Shown piece after piece: positions 1 through 7,922 of a stretch of DNA of 58,910 nucleotides; the stretch's first letter is position 1; each line of letters starts with the position of its first letter. Below the pieces are notes generated by a model. It had not been told where the DNA came from. It made no database searches and saw only the letters and a list, made by a program, of their open reading frames with translations. The DNA lies in the NCBI GenBank assembly GCA_035533075.1, contig DATLUO010000131.1, forward strand, positions 1 through 58,910. Direction: 5' to 3'. Both the position numbers and the translations under genes were made by a program. The DNA is from Pirellulales bacterium. GTDB lineage: Bacteria > Planctomycetota > Planctomycetia > Pirellulales > JAICIG01.

Positions 1-216
1 GAAACTGGGCGACGGCCTAGGAAGGCCGCCCCACATCCGCGCTGCGCGAGTAAACTCGCAAGTTCTGGAATCCTCGTCGCGTACAGTGGGCCAGCGCTCG
101 CAAGCTCGCTTGCCCCACCTTACGACTGCGGCCAGCCCCGATCTTAGCATTCCCCCCACGGCGGCCAAGTACACGGTTGGCCCGGCCGCCCGCTGAGGTT
201 ATGCTCAATCCGTGCC
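1..216. repeat. Intergenic repeat debris (half A-type repeat)
   Basis: No gene is visible here. Positions 86-125 hold one half of the A-type dispersed repeat (AGCGCTCGCAAGCTCGCTTG core, ending CCACCTTACG), which occurs as full hairpins at 35209-35306 and 51584-51741. Positions 10-27 hold an 18-base word beginning CGACGGCCTAGG that recurs at 23287-23304. Confidence 0.6.
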
Positions 217-663
217 ATGAAACATCCCTCCGAAACGAGCCTGAGCGATGCCCGAAAGGCGGCCGAAAGTTTGGGCATCCCCGCGGTCGTCCGCCATATC
301 TTTTTGTGCTGCGCCCCCGAACGCCCCGAGTGCGCCAGCCGCAAGAGAATGGACGCCGCTTGGGACTACCTCAAATCGCGGCTGAAAGAGCTGAAGCTCG
401 TCGATCGCGGCGGCGTCTATCGCACCAAGGCGGCCTGCCTGCGCATCTGCACGGGCGGACCGATCGCCGTGGTGTATCCGGAAGGCGCCTGGTATGGCGA
501 GTGCGATCCGCCGGTGCTGGAACGGATCATTCAAGAGCACCTGATTGGCGGCCGAGTGGTGGCGGAATACTTGATTGCCGAGGGGCCGTTGGGGGCGGGC
601 GGCCCGGCGGTTGATTCGCCGGTCGTGTCGCAACCGCCCGACAGCGCATCGAACACGGCATAG
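217..663 (+). CDS. (2Fe-2S) ferredoxin domain protein, thioredoxin-like fold
   Basis: This 148-residue protein matches the thioredoxin-like [2Fe-2S] ferredoxin family. Candidate cluster ligands are C31/C32, C39, C74 and C78, the last pair in the motif CLRICTGGP, followed by the family hallmark VVYPEG-WYGE around residues 86-95. Such proteins are soluble electron carriers or cluster sensors; the partner is not evident here. The conserved domain ends near residue 128 and the last 20 residues look like unconserved tail. That tail overlaps convergently with the 3' end of the glycosyltransferase gene on the other strand (531-663), so the two transcripts would be antisense at their ends. Confidence 0.85.
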   Translation: MKHPSETSLSDARKAAESLGIPAVVRHIFLCCAPERPECASRKRMDAAWDYLKSRLKELKLVDRGGVYRTKAACLRICTGGPIAVVYPEGAWYGECDPPVLERIIQEHLIGGRVVAEYLIAEGPLGAGGPAVDSPVVSQPPDSASNTA

Positions 664-1784
664 CCCCAGACGGATAATGCCAGCAGGGGGCACAACCAAA
701 AATTGTAACCCCGCGTGATCTCGTAGCTGCCGGCTATGCCCAGCGACGCGGCAACCATCAGCCAGCCGGCGGGGCGACGGCCGGGATTCAGAAACGCGCC
801 GGCGGCCAAACCGGCCAGTGCCGGCGCGATCACCACGAAGCCGTTGTTTTCCATGCGCGGATTGAAAAGCGCCAAATAGCAGGTGGTGAGCGCGAGCACC
901 GAGCGGGCGGCGCGGATGGTTTCCCGGCGGCGGACCACCAGCCAGGCGAGCACGACCGTCAACCCGCCCGCCAGCGCCCGCACCACCGTTTGCACCGGCA
1001 GCGGCGTCGTCCACCCGATTGCCGACAGGAGTCCGAACAGATCGCTGACTGGGTTTGCCTCGCCGGGATTTCCCGCCAACAACAGCTTTTGCAGGCAAAC
1101 GTGGTACTGATCGCAAACATAGCCCGCTTGCTGCGTGAAGAACGGAAAGACCAGCAGCGCGGCGGCACCGAGCATCACCGGCCGACGCACGGGCCGATAA
1201 ACCAAGAAGGCCACGGCGATGGGGACGATCGTCAGGGGCTTCATGGCCGCGCCCAGACAGAGCCAGCAGGCGGCCGCCCGCCATCGCTCGTGGGCCAGCT
1301 CGACGAAGGCCAGGGCGGTCAAAGCCGTGAGTACCAGATTCATCTGGCCGTTTCGAGCGCTGGCGACGGCGGGCGGAATGGTCAGCAGCGTCATTAAGAA
1401 GAAGACCCGATGCCCGACGACACCACTTAAACTGGCCCACCGCCAGATCGCCAACGCCAATCCGCCGATCGACACCATTCGCCACAGGACTTCGCCGGTC
1501 GGGCTGGGCAGGTAGGCGAAGGGCGAGAAAAGAATGGCCGCCTGCGGAAAGTAGAGGAAGCCGTGTTTGCCCTCGGTATAAATGGCACGTCCCGCGAACC
1601 AATGGAAGCTGGCGTCGCGATAGTTGGGAGTGACGGTGCGGTAGTCGGGCGCATCGACGACCACGGCGGCGATCGCGCAAACGAAGGCCAGCCAGACGTA
1701 CCACGCCCGCCGGTCGTTTAACAACCAGCGGGGCCAGCCAGTCGCTGAGCCCGCTGCGGAAGTCGAAATGGAACCGTAGGCCAT
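531..1784 (-). CDS. GT87-family (DUF2029) membrane mannosyltransferase-like protein
   Basis: This 417-residue polytopic membrane protein has about ten hydrophobic segments. The N-terminal region after the first helix contains [20 protein letters not shown], with the acidic and aromatic first periplasmic loop typical of GT-C enzymes of family GT87 (DUF2029, PimE-like). These use polyprenyl-phosphate sugars as donors. The frame stays open upstream to 2516, but that part runs antisense-like through the methyltransferase gene, so the start at 1784 (MAYGS) before the first helix is preferred. The C-terminal 40 residues are Pro/Ser/Thr-rich and overlap the ferredoxin gene. The acceptor is unknown. 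Confidence 0.75.
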   Translation of the reverse strand: MAYGSISTSAAGSATGWPRWLLNDRRAWYVWLAFVCAIAAVVVDAPDYRTVTPNYRDASFHWFAGRAIYTEGKHGFLYFPQAAILFSPFAYLPSPTGEVLWRMVSIGGLALAIWRWASLSGVVGHRVFFLMTLLTIPPAVASARNGQMNLVLTALTALAFVELAHERWRAAACWLCLGAAMKPLTIVPIAVAFLVYRPVRRPVMLGAAALLVFPFFTQQAGYVCDQYHVCLQKLLLAGNPGEANPVSDLFGLLSAIGWTTPLPVQTVVRALAGGLTVVLAWLVVRRRETIRAARSVLALTTCYLALFNPRMENNGFVVIAPALAGLAAGAFLNPGRRPAGWLMVAASLGIAGSYEITRGYNFWLCPLLALSVWGYAVFDALSGGCDTTGESTAGPPAPNGPSAIKYSATTRPPIRCS

Positions 1785-1888
1785 AAGCGGTTGGAAAAGT
1801 GCCCGTGTTTGGGGTTTCCCCCACACTGCTCCTTCGCTGTCGAGCCGCACGCTAACCCAAACCGGGCGGTCCGGGCAAGGTCGGTTTC

Positions 1889-2989
1889 CTACGTTCGCAG
1901 CTTCCGGGGCTTCGGCTTGCGCCGCAAGGCCACGACGCAAATCTCCTGGCGGTTGTGCTGCAACTGCCGGGCACGCACATAAGGAAAGCCCCACGAGCGG
2001 ATGCGGGTCAGATAATCGGGCGTCTCGCCGGCCAGCTCCCAATCGAGCAGCTTGAGCGTCAGCAGCACGCCGCGGAGGCGGACGCGCCGCGAAGTGGCGA
2101 TGGCCTCGACGGCATCGAGCGTGTAACGCGGGGCCACGTTCATGTCGGCGAAAAGCCATTTCACCTCGCGGAACTCGCCGCGGCGAACGTCGCCTCCGCG
2201 CTTGCGAATGTGGCGAAAGTTCGGGTGCTCCAACACCGCCGGATCGACAGTTGCCGGGTCGACGCCGATCACGGTCAGCCCGCGGTCGAGCAGCGCCTGG
2301 CACGAGCCGCCGGGCGAGCAACCCAGCTCCGCGGCCACATCCGACGGCGCGATCGGCAGCCGCGACCAGCGCAAGGCTTCTTCCATCTTCAGCCAGGCCC
2401 GTGAGACGGCGTAGTCCGGCAGCTTCAAGCGGCTCAAGCCGCCGGGCCGCCGCGACGCCCAGCCCGCCGCGCGATGATAGCCCACCCACCACTCGCTGGC
2501 TTCGACCAGCAGGCAATCGAGCACTAAGTCTTTGGGACGCGCCAGCGGCGGTGCGGGCGGCAAGGGCGGCGCGTCGGCAGGCCAGAGCGCGCGGAGGGCC
2601 GCTTCGGCCGACTCGGCGGCCGGCGTGATCCCCGGCTCGAAACCGTGTTCGCCCGGCGCGGCCGTGTCGCGCTCGAAGACGTGCAGCTTGTGGTAACGCC
2701 GGCCGCCTGCCAGCCGGGCCACGTCGCGCACGCGTTCGTCGTCGCCGGCCGCTTGCGTCTTACCCAGCGAGAACCCGCAACTGCGAGCAAAGACGCTGCG
2801 CGGGTTGAAGTCGTCGGCCAGTCCGTGATCGGGCGGCAGCTTGAACGTCAAGAAGCCCGGCCGGGAGTAGGCGAAGCGGAACGCCGGCCAAAGTCGGCCC
2901 ATTTCGGCCTTCGCGGCCCGTTCCGCTCCGACCTGGCAGGTGATGAATAAGAACTGCGGCGAAGCGACAGGTGGTCGTTCTTGTTCCAT
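1889..2989 (-). CDS. SAM-dependent rRNA methyltransferase, RlmM-like (FtsJ fold)
   Basis: This 366-residue protein has an N-terminal THUMP-like region (residues about 10-170) and a C-terminal Rossmann methyltransferase domain. The SAM-binding loop is AAELGCSPGGSCQALLDRG, followed by VIGVDP, then a catalytic-loop aspartate in WLFADMN and a KLLDWE strand. This is the order found in RlmM, which 2'-O-methylates C2498 of 23S rRNA, so the same or a related rRNA site is likely. The length is close to E. coli RlmM (about 366). It is divergent from the DUF456 gene, with 61 bases between starts. RlmM is best known in Gammaproteobacteria, so 'RlmM-like' is safer than a firm symbol. Confidence 0.8.
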   Translation of the reverse strand: MEQERPPVASPQFLFITCQVGAERAAKAEMGRLWPAFRFAYSRPGFLTFKLPPDHGLADDFNPRSVFARSCGFSLGKTQAAGDDERVRDVARLAGGRRYHKLHVFERDTAAPGEHGFEPGITPAAESAEAALRALWPADAPPLPPAPPLARPKDLVLDCLLVEASEWWVGYHRAAGWASRRPGGLSRLKLPDYAVSRAWLKMEEALRWSRLPIAPSDVAAELGCSPGGSCQALLDRGLTVIGVDPATVDPAVLEHPNFRHIRKRGGDVRRGEFREVKWLFADMNVAPRYTLDAVEAIATSRRVRLRGVLLTLKLLDWELAGETPDYLTRIRSWGFPYVRARQLQHNRQEICVVALRRKPKPRKLRT

Positions 2990-3050
2990 CCATTACCCTT
3001 GCCGTGCCGGCGAACCCACAAACTGGGACAACTCGATTGTAGTCGCTACC

Positions 3051-3599
3051 ATGAGCTTCATGATCTATTTCGGCGTGGTGTTGCTCATTTTAGTGCTGAC
3101 GGCCGGCTGGTGCATGACCTTGCTGAGCCTGCCCGGCAACTGGGTGATGGTGGTTGCCATCGCGCTGTTCGCGTGGTTGGCGCCGTCCGGCGGCCCCGAT
3201 ATCAGTTGGCAGACGGTCGTGGCCGTGCTGGTCTTGGCGGTGTTGGCCGAACTGCTGGAACTGGCGGCCAGCGCTTTGGGAGCCAGCCGGGCCGGCGGCA
3301 GTCGTCGCGGCGCGGTACTGGCGATCGTCGGCTCGCTGGTCGGCGCACTCGTCGGCGCCGCGGTGGGAGTGCCCATTCCGTTCGTCGGCTCGCTGGTCGC
3401 GGCGATTCTGTTTGCCGGCATCGGCGCACTGGTGGGTGCCATGCTGGGCGAAACCTGGAAGGGACGCACGCTGGCCGAAAGCTGGAAGGTCGGTCAGTCG
3501 GCCTTCTGGGGACGCCTGCTCGGCGCCTTGGCGAAGACCGGCATCGCCACCGCCATCTTCATGATCGGCGTCCTGACCGCGCTGTTTTGGAACACGTAA
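3051..3599 (+). CDS. DUF456 family membrane protein
   Basis: This 182-residue integral membrane protein has hydrophobic helices near residues 5-30, 35-65, 80-130 (glycine-rich, with repeated GxxxG such as GSLVGALVGAAVG) and 155-180. The early LPGNW motif and the glycine-rich central hairpin are typical of DUF456, whose function is unknown. The frame is open from 2940, but ATG 3051 (MSFMIYF) begins just before the first helix and avoids overlap with the divergent methyltransferase gene. Confidence 0.8.
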   Translation: MSFMIYFGVVLLILVLTAGWCMTLLSLPGNWVMVVAIALFAWLAPSGGPDISWQTVVAVLVLAVLAELLELAASALGASRAGGSRRGAVLAIVGSLVGALVGAAVGVPIPFVGSLVAAILFAGIGALVGAMLGETWKGRTLAESWKVGQSAFWGRLLGALAKTGIATAIFMIGVLTALFWNT

Positions 3600-3614
3600 C
3601 ACTGGTTCCGCAAC

Positions 3615-4955
3615 CTATTCCTCCGGCCTCGGCGGCCCGTCGGCCGGCGAGCGCGGCACCTTGTCCAAGTCGATCACCGTAACGTCGCCGAGGTGCAATC
3701 GCGAAAGGTGGCCGCCGATCGAAAACGGCCGCCGCACCGAAAGCGGCGCGTCGTCCTGGCAACTGAACAGCACCTTGCCGTCCATGGCCACTTCGATCTC
3801 GCGGCCCATCTTCGTCACCGAGAGCGTAAACAGCGCGGCCTTCGGATTGCCCGTGGCCACGCCTTTGAGCAGCTTGGAACCGCGATACAGCGTGGTCGAG
3901 GCATGGCTGGAAAGCAGCAGGTATCCGCCTCCTTTTTCAATCGATACGTCGGTCGCCGCCGTGCCGAAACGCAGGTAGAGCCGCCGCAGGTTCTTCCGCT
4001 GCTCCGGGCCGATCTTTTGCCCGCCTTGCAGATGTTCCAGGGCGCAGGAGACAACGATCTGGAAGTTTTCGGGCAAGGCCGCGCGGCTCGTCAACCAGAA
4101 CGGTGCGCCGAGGTTGTCGATCACGAGCTGCTTGCCTTCGTCGCGAACATGTCCCTGCACGAGGTGCCAGTTCGCGGCACGCGGCGCGATGGTGATGGGC
4201 AACTCCAGCCGCCGGGGGTCGATGGGTCCGGGCGGCGGCCGCACGTCGCCCGCCCCGCGCTCGGCGCGGTCCGCCGCCGAGCGGATTTCCGACAGATAAA
4301 GTGCGAAGCCGACGTTTTCGGCGTTCAGCTCCTTCAAAGTGATAATGCCCACCGCTTCGCCCCGGCCGTTCAACAGCGGCCCGCCCGAATTGCCCTGGTT
4401 CACGGCGGCATCGGTCTGGTAGTACGACTTTCCGCTGAAGCGGACCCGTGTCGACGAGATGCTGCCTTTGTTGAACGACAGCACGGCCTCGTTTTCGCGG
4501 ATGTAGGGATAGCCGATGACGGCCACGCCGGCGCCCAATTCGAGCTTGTCGTAGGACAGCGGCAGGGCGGGAAAGGTGCCATACTCCGGCCGGGCCGCGA
4601 TCTTCAAAATCGCGAAATCAAGGTTCTCGTCTTCCGGCGCAGAATAAACCACGCTCGCCTGGAACCAATCGAGATCGTCGGGGTCGCCTCGCGAGGGGAC
4701 GCCCACGAGCATGATCGTGCCGCGGGCGGTCCGGTCTTTCGGCTCGATGACGTGGCGGCTGGTGTAGATCAGGCCGTCGGTCGAGGTCAGAAATCCGGAG
4801 CCGAGGGCCACCTCGTGCCCCGGCGTGATGCGCCGGATGAAGACGATGGCCTTCCGCGCCTCGGCCACGTTGAAGGTGTTGTCGCTCGACGCTGCGGCCG
4901 GCACCGCCAGCAGCAGGCAGAACCCTACGACCGCGTTCGTGCTACCGGTGCGCAC
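3615..4955 (-). CDS. Exported trypsin-like serine protease with C-terminal beta domain
   Basis: This 446-residue protein starts with a signal peptide (MRTGSTNAVVGFCLLLAVPAAA). Residues about 35-225 form an S1C/HtrA-like protease with all three catalytic residues: H68 in TSRHVIE, D113 in ENLDFAIL and S190 in QGNSGGPLL. No PDZ domain follows. Residues about 255-440 look like a beta-sandwich (LamG or DUF1080-like), ending in a repeated pattern of short strands. It probably acts in the periplasm on surface or misfolded protein. Its first 14 bases overlap the end of the upstream small gene on the same strand, suggesting co-transcription. Confidence 0.82.
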   Translation of the reverse strand: MRTGSTNAVVGFCLLLAVPAAASSDNTFNVAEARKAIVFIRRITPGHEVALGSGFLTSTDGLIYTSRHVIEPKDRTARGTIMLVGVPSRGDPDDLDWFQASVVYSAPEDENLDFAILKIAARPEYGTFPALPLSYDKLELGAGVAVIGYPYIRENEAVLSFNKGSISSTRVRFSGKSYYQTDAAVNQGNSGGPLLNGRGEAVGIITLKELNAENVGFALYLSEIRSAADRAERGAGDVRPPPGPIDPRRLELPITIAPRAANWHLVQGHVRDEGKQLVIDNLGAPFWLTSRAALPENFQIVVSCALEHLQGGQKIGPEQRKNLRRLYLRFGTAATDVSIEKGGGYLLLSSHASTTLYRGSKLLKGVATGNPKAALFTLSVTKMGREIEVAMDGKVLFSCQDDAPLSVRRPFSIGGHLSRLHLGDVTVIDLDKVPRSPADGPPRPEE

Positions 4956-5268
4956 TAAGGGTTGCCGCCAGCGTTTGGAGGGCCAGTTTTTGTACGGTGC
5001 GAAAATCTTCGTGGATGGCCTGGCGCAACAGCGCGGCGTCGGCTGGGGGCAACTGCGAGAACGACACGAGGTTGTTCAACGCCACCCTCAGTTGGTTTGA
5101 CGATAATTCCTGTTTGCCGGCGCCGAGCAGTTCCAGCCAGCGCACGCGCTTCTTCTCCCAACATCGGCCGGTGCGCTGTTGCACGCGGCGCCAGCCACGA
5201 GTGAGGAGTTGCCCGATCTTGTCCTGAACGGCGGGTTCGAGTTCTTTCGTGCTTTGCATAAGCGGCAT
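4942..5268 (-). CDS. Small hypothetical protein upstream of the protease
   Basis: This 108-residue, probably helical cytoplasmic protein is rich in Gln, Lys, Arg and Leu. No family was recognised and there is no signal peptide or membrane segment. The frame is open to 5367, but the start at 5268 (MPLMQSTKEL) is favoured because the upstream part is Pro/Gly-rich and unlike a protein N-terminus; 5259 is a second possibility. Its stop overlaps the protease start by 14 bases, so the two are likely translated from one message. Confidence 0.5.
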   Translation of the reverse strand: MPLMQSTKELEPAVQDKIGQLLTRGWRRVQQRTGRCWEKKRVRWLELLGAGKQELSSNQLRVALNNLVSFSQLPPADAALLRQAIHEDFRTVQKLALQTLAATLSAHR

Positions 5269-5400
5269 GATGCGGTCCTCGCAAATCCCATTTACTATAA
5301 CCGGCGTTTCGCCTTCGCCAATGGGCTGGGTCGGGGTTTCAGAAAAAAATGCGGGGCCGGCCGGCACCGTTGCCGGTTTGGCTCGATTTGTTAAGATTCC

Positions 5401-5421
5401 GTTACTGGTTACTGGTTACTG
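5401..5421. repeat. Heptamer tandem repeat GTTACTG x3
   Basis: Three perfect copies of GTTACTG lie head to tail just upstream of the response-regulator remnant. Confidence 0.8.
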
Positions 5422-5454
5422 GGAGGGCCGTTCTTTTGAACCTGGGGAAAAAGA

Positions 5455-5601
5455 ATGCTCGCTGCCGCGGACAAGAAAGGGGCCGCCACCGCGCTGCGGA
5501 TTTTGCTCGTCGAAGACCATCCGGAAGTGGCCCAGGCACAGGCCCTTCTGTTGCGGGCCATTCCGATTTGGAAGCGAAAGACTGGGCTATCCAGCCGATA
5601 A
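5455..5601 (+). pseudogene. Response-regulator receiver remnant (N-terminal 48 codons)
   Basis: A short frame starting ATG encodes 48 residues whose positions 14-34 read like the first strand and helix of a CheY-type receiver: LRILLVEDHPEVAQAQALLL, including the acidic Glu-Asp pair. After LLLRA the receiver similarity ends (IPIWKRKTGLSSR) and a stop follows, so the phospho-acceptor strand and everything after it are missing. The break coincides with a 22-base tandem duplication at 5591-5634. It may be expressed as a micropeptide, but a truncated gene is more likely. Confidence 0.55.
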
Positions 5602-5634
5602 GCTCATGCCCTCCAGCCGATAAGCTCATGCCCT
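5591..5634. repeat. 22-base tandem duplication
   Basis: Two adjacent copies of a 22-base unit beginning CCAGCCGATAAGCTCATG sit at the point where the receiver remnant breaks off. The unit contains the in-frame stop. Confidence 0.85.
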
Positions 5635-5643
5635 CGCGCCCCG

Positions 5644-6045
5644 CTATCGCCGCTCGGCGGTCTCGGCCTGTTTGACGGCGAGAGTCAGAAACTGGTGCAG
5701 CTCCACGGGCGAGAGGTGGCCCTGCTGCTTCGCGAGCAGGTGCCGTTGCGGCGTGACGACGAGCAGCGAAGGAAACGCGCTGACGCGCAGCCGCTGGATG
5801 AGCATAGGCTGCTCGTCGGCGTCGATTTTCAAGGCGACAAAAGTCTGGTTCATGCGGCGGACGACGCCCGCGTGGCGAAAGGTGCCCCGATCCATGCATT
5901 CGGCCACCGTCTTGACCAGCTCGGCCGGCACGGGCTCGCTGTTGCGCTCCAGGGCATAAGCGATATGCCGCTTGACGTCTCGGTTCCTTTCGTTTCCATC
6001 GAGCGCCTTGAGCTCCGCCTCCAGTTCCACCCCGTGGCCCAGCAT
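5644..6045 (-). CDS. Thioredoxin-fold-like protein lacking the CxxC motif
   Basis: This 133-residue protein has a C-terminal half that reads like a thioredoxin-like domain: FVALKIDADEQP, then VSAFPSLLVVTP with the cis-proline-type FPS, then a QGHLSPVELHQFL helix. The place where the redox CxxC should lie has only one cysteine (AECMDRGTF), so thiol-disulfide chemistry is not supported. The first 60 residues are charged and helical. No signal peptide is seen. The start is uncertain because a different overlapping frame is also open upstream. Confidence 0.5.
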   Translation of the reverse strand: MLGHGVELEAELKALDGNERNRDVKRHIAYALERNSEPVPAELVKTVAECMDRGTFRHAGVVRRMNQTFVALKIDADEQPMLIQRLRVSAFPSLLVVTPQRHLLAKQQGHLSPVELHQFLTLAVKQAETAERR

Positions 6046-6366
6046 CCCATGAGCCGCTTCATTTCCGCGGCGGGAATGAGCACGACGTTCGAGCTTTGAA
6101 GAAGGAACGGCTGCGCGACGAGCTCCCTACTGTGAGTGCGACCCACTCCTTGGCGGGAAAACCATCGGTGCTTGATTCTATCGGTTTGCCCTGCCAGCGG
6201 GAATGGTGCCGGCGCCGGCGAATTGTGAAGTGGCTTACAGTTTTCTCGACGGCGCAGTAGTATTCTCGTAGCAGCCTGGCACGCCGAGCGCAAAAGACGG
6301 CCCGGCTGAGCCCGCCGAGTTTGGCGGTCTTTCTGCAACATGTTTTTTACTATGAAAGGATGGCTC
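6046..6366. other. Intergenic gap before the bufferin-like operon
   Basis: No gene was recognised in this 321-base gap. The last part should hold the promoter of the operon starting at 6367. No clear -35/-10 pair or operator palindrome could be picked out by eye. Confidence 0.4.
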
Positions 6367-6810
6367 ATGTCCGAACTCAATCGGCGGGATTTCCAGCGGC
6401 TTTCGATGGCCGCGTTTGGCGGCGTTTTGGCAGGCGCCACGCTTGGCCAATCGGCCGAGGAAAAAGAAGAGAGCAAAAAAGACTCGAAGAAGAACCCGTT
6501 GCTCGTCGAGCCGCACGTCTGCCGCGGCTTGAACACCTGCAAAGAGAAAGGAGCGGGCAAAAAGAACGCCTGCGCCGGGCAGGGAACCTGTGCCACCCTC
6601 AAGGCCCACGATTGCTCCGGCCAAAACGACTGCCGAGGCGAAGGCGGCTGCGGCGCGACGCCGGGCGAGAACAAGTGCAAAGGAATGGGCGGATGCGAGG
6701 TGCCGTTTAAGCATGACGCGGCATGGAAGAAGGCCCGCAAGCGTTTCGAGGAGTTGATGAAGAAAGAAGGGAAGAAAGTCGGGCCGGCGCCCGAGAAGAA
6801 AAAGAGCTGA
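6367..6810 (+). CDS. Bufferin-like Cys-rich precursor peptide with twin-arginine signal
   Basis: This 147-residue protein has an N-terminal NRRDFQRLSMAAFGGVLAG segment (residues 5-23), which looks like a Tat signal. A charged linker (30-45) follows, then a core with nine cysteines at 52, 58, 69, 75, 83, 89, 95, 104 and 110. These form five CxGxxxC units: CRGLNTC, CAGQGTC, CSGQNDC, CRGEGGC and CKGMGGC. The tail is Lys-rich. Downstream lie the two genes that accompany bufferins (DUF692/MNIO and DUF2063). In characterised bufferins, MNIO enzymes convert cysteines to thiooxazoles and the exported peptide binds copper. The same role here is inferred. ATG 6367 is chosen over 6340 because it places the RR motif at the usual distance. 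Confidence 0.8.
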   Translation: MSELNRRDFQRLSMAAFGGVLAGATLGQSAEEKEESKKDSKKNPLLVEPHVCRGLNTCKEKGAGKKNACAGQGTCATLKAHDCSGQNDCRGEGGCGATPGENKCKGMGGCEVPFKHDAAWKKARKRFEELMKKEGKKVGPAPEKKKS

Positions 6811-6840
6811 CGCCGATCGGTCTACGCCCAACGTTGCCAG

Positions 6841-6880
6841 CGATGCCCTCGGTGTTTGCAACCGGGGCATCGGCTGGCCG
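6841..6880. repeat. D-type palindromic repeat between precursor and MNIO genes
   Basis: CGATGCCCTCGGT (6841-6853) pairs with ACCGGGGCATCGGCTGGCCG (6861-6880). The same palindrome occurs at 21033-21078 and 25795-25838. Confidence 0.7.
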
Positions 6881-6962
6881 CGGCGTCGTTCATTGCTTTG
6901 GAGCGGGACCGGCCTCCGCCCCAGCCGCCGCCTACTTCACTCCGCGCATCTACACCGCGACC

Positions 6963-7922
6963 ATGACACCAGCGAGACTCGGTTACCCGCAACTTGGGCT
7001 GGGCGTCGGCCTGCGCACCGCTCATTTCCCTTACCTGCTCGAGCATTGGCCCGCGGTCGACTGGTTCGAGATCATCTCCGAGAACTTCATCGACTCGCGG
7101 GGACGGCCGCGCTATGTGCTCGACAAGCTGGCCGAGCGCTATCCGATTGTGATGCACGGCGTGTCGCTCTCGATCGGCAGCACCGATTCTCTGAGCTTCG
7201 ATTACCTCGCCCGTTTGAAACGGCTGGCCGACGCCATCAAGCCCAAGTGGATTTCCGACCACCTCTGTTGGACCGGCGTGCTCGGCCTCAACGCCCACGA
7301 TCTGTTGCCTCTGCCGTTGAATGAAGAAACGCTTTGCCACGTCGTTGAACGCATCCGCGTCGTGCAGGATTTTTTGGAGCGGCCGCTGGTGCTGGAAAAC
7401 CCCAGCAGCTACGTCACCTTCGCCAGCTCGACGATGAGCGAGTGGGAGTTCCTCTCACGCATGGCCGACGAGGCCGATTGCGGACTGCTGCTCGACGTGA
7501 ACAACGTCTACGTGTCGAGCGTCAATCACGATTTCGACCCTTTGGAATACATCGACCACGTGCCGCACGGTCGCGTGGTGCAGTGCCATTTGGCCGGGCA
7601 CACCAACTGCGTGACCCATCTGATCGACACCCACGACAATCACGTGATCGACCCCGTGTGGGAGCTTTATCGCCGGGCGCATCGGCTCACGGGCGGCATG
7701 TCGACGTTGCTGGAGTGGGACGCCAGCATTCCGCCGTTTCCCGTCGTGCATGCCGAGGTGCTCAAGGCGCGCGAGTACATGGTGGCCGGCGAGGCGTCGG
7801 GTGTCAGGCGTCAGGCGTCAGGAAAGCCCGATTTACCGCCGACGGCGGCCAAGGCTGGCCTGCCGGCCCGTGAGCCCTCGGTGCCGCACCCGTTGCACCT
7901 CGTGGGGAGGGAAGTGCAATGA
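6963..7922 (+). CDS. DUF692 multinuclear iron oxidase (MNIO), BufB-like peptide-modifying enzyme
   Basis: This 319-residue TIM-barrel enzyme belongs to DUF692/MNIO. Candidate iron ligands are in the expected order: H65 (MHGVSLSIG), E145 (LVLENPSSY), D178 (LLLDVNNVYV), H209 and H213 (CHLAGH), D222, H224 and H227 (DTHDNHVID), then E251 (LLEWD). Family members oxidise peptide cysteines, as in bufferins and methanobactins. The frame is open from 6723, but ATG 6963 starts at the family N-terminus (RLGYPQLGLGVGLR). The catalytic domain ends near residue 275. The remaining 45 residues are partly encoded by a GTCAGGC repeat (7803-7822). The stop overlaps the next start as ATGA, so the two genes are coupled. 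Confidence 0.9.
   Translation: MTPARLGYPQLGLGVGLRTAHFPYLLEHWPAVDWFEIISENFIDSRGRPRYVLDKLAERYPIVMHGVSLSIGSTDSLSFDYLARLKRLADAIKPKWISDHLCWTGVLGLNAHDLLPLPLNEETLCHVVERIRVVQDFLERPLVLENPSSYVTFASSTMSEWEFLSRMADEADCGLLLDVNNVYVSSVNHDFDPLEYIDHVPHGRVVQCHLAGHTNCVTHLIDTHDNHVIDPVWELYRRAHRLTGGMSTLLEWDASIPPFPVVHAEVLKAREYMVAGEASGVRRQASGKPDLPPTAAKAGLPAREPSVPHPLHLVGREVQ
7803..7822. repeat. B-type GTCAGGC repeat inside the MNIO gene
   Basis: The word GTCAGGC is iterated at 7-base period in the 3' end of the MNIO gene and encodes residues about 281-287. Intergenic copies of the same family lie at 22539-22628 and 51629-51698. Confidence 0.7.

Noticed and set aside
205-1824. Long minus-strand open frame (539 codons) overlapping the GT87 gene
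   Set aside because: It is Arg/Gly/Ala-rich with no domain pattern, as expected for an out-of-frame reading of G+C-rich DNA; the GT87 frame has membrane helices and family motifs.
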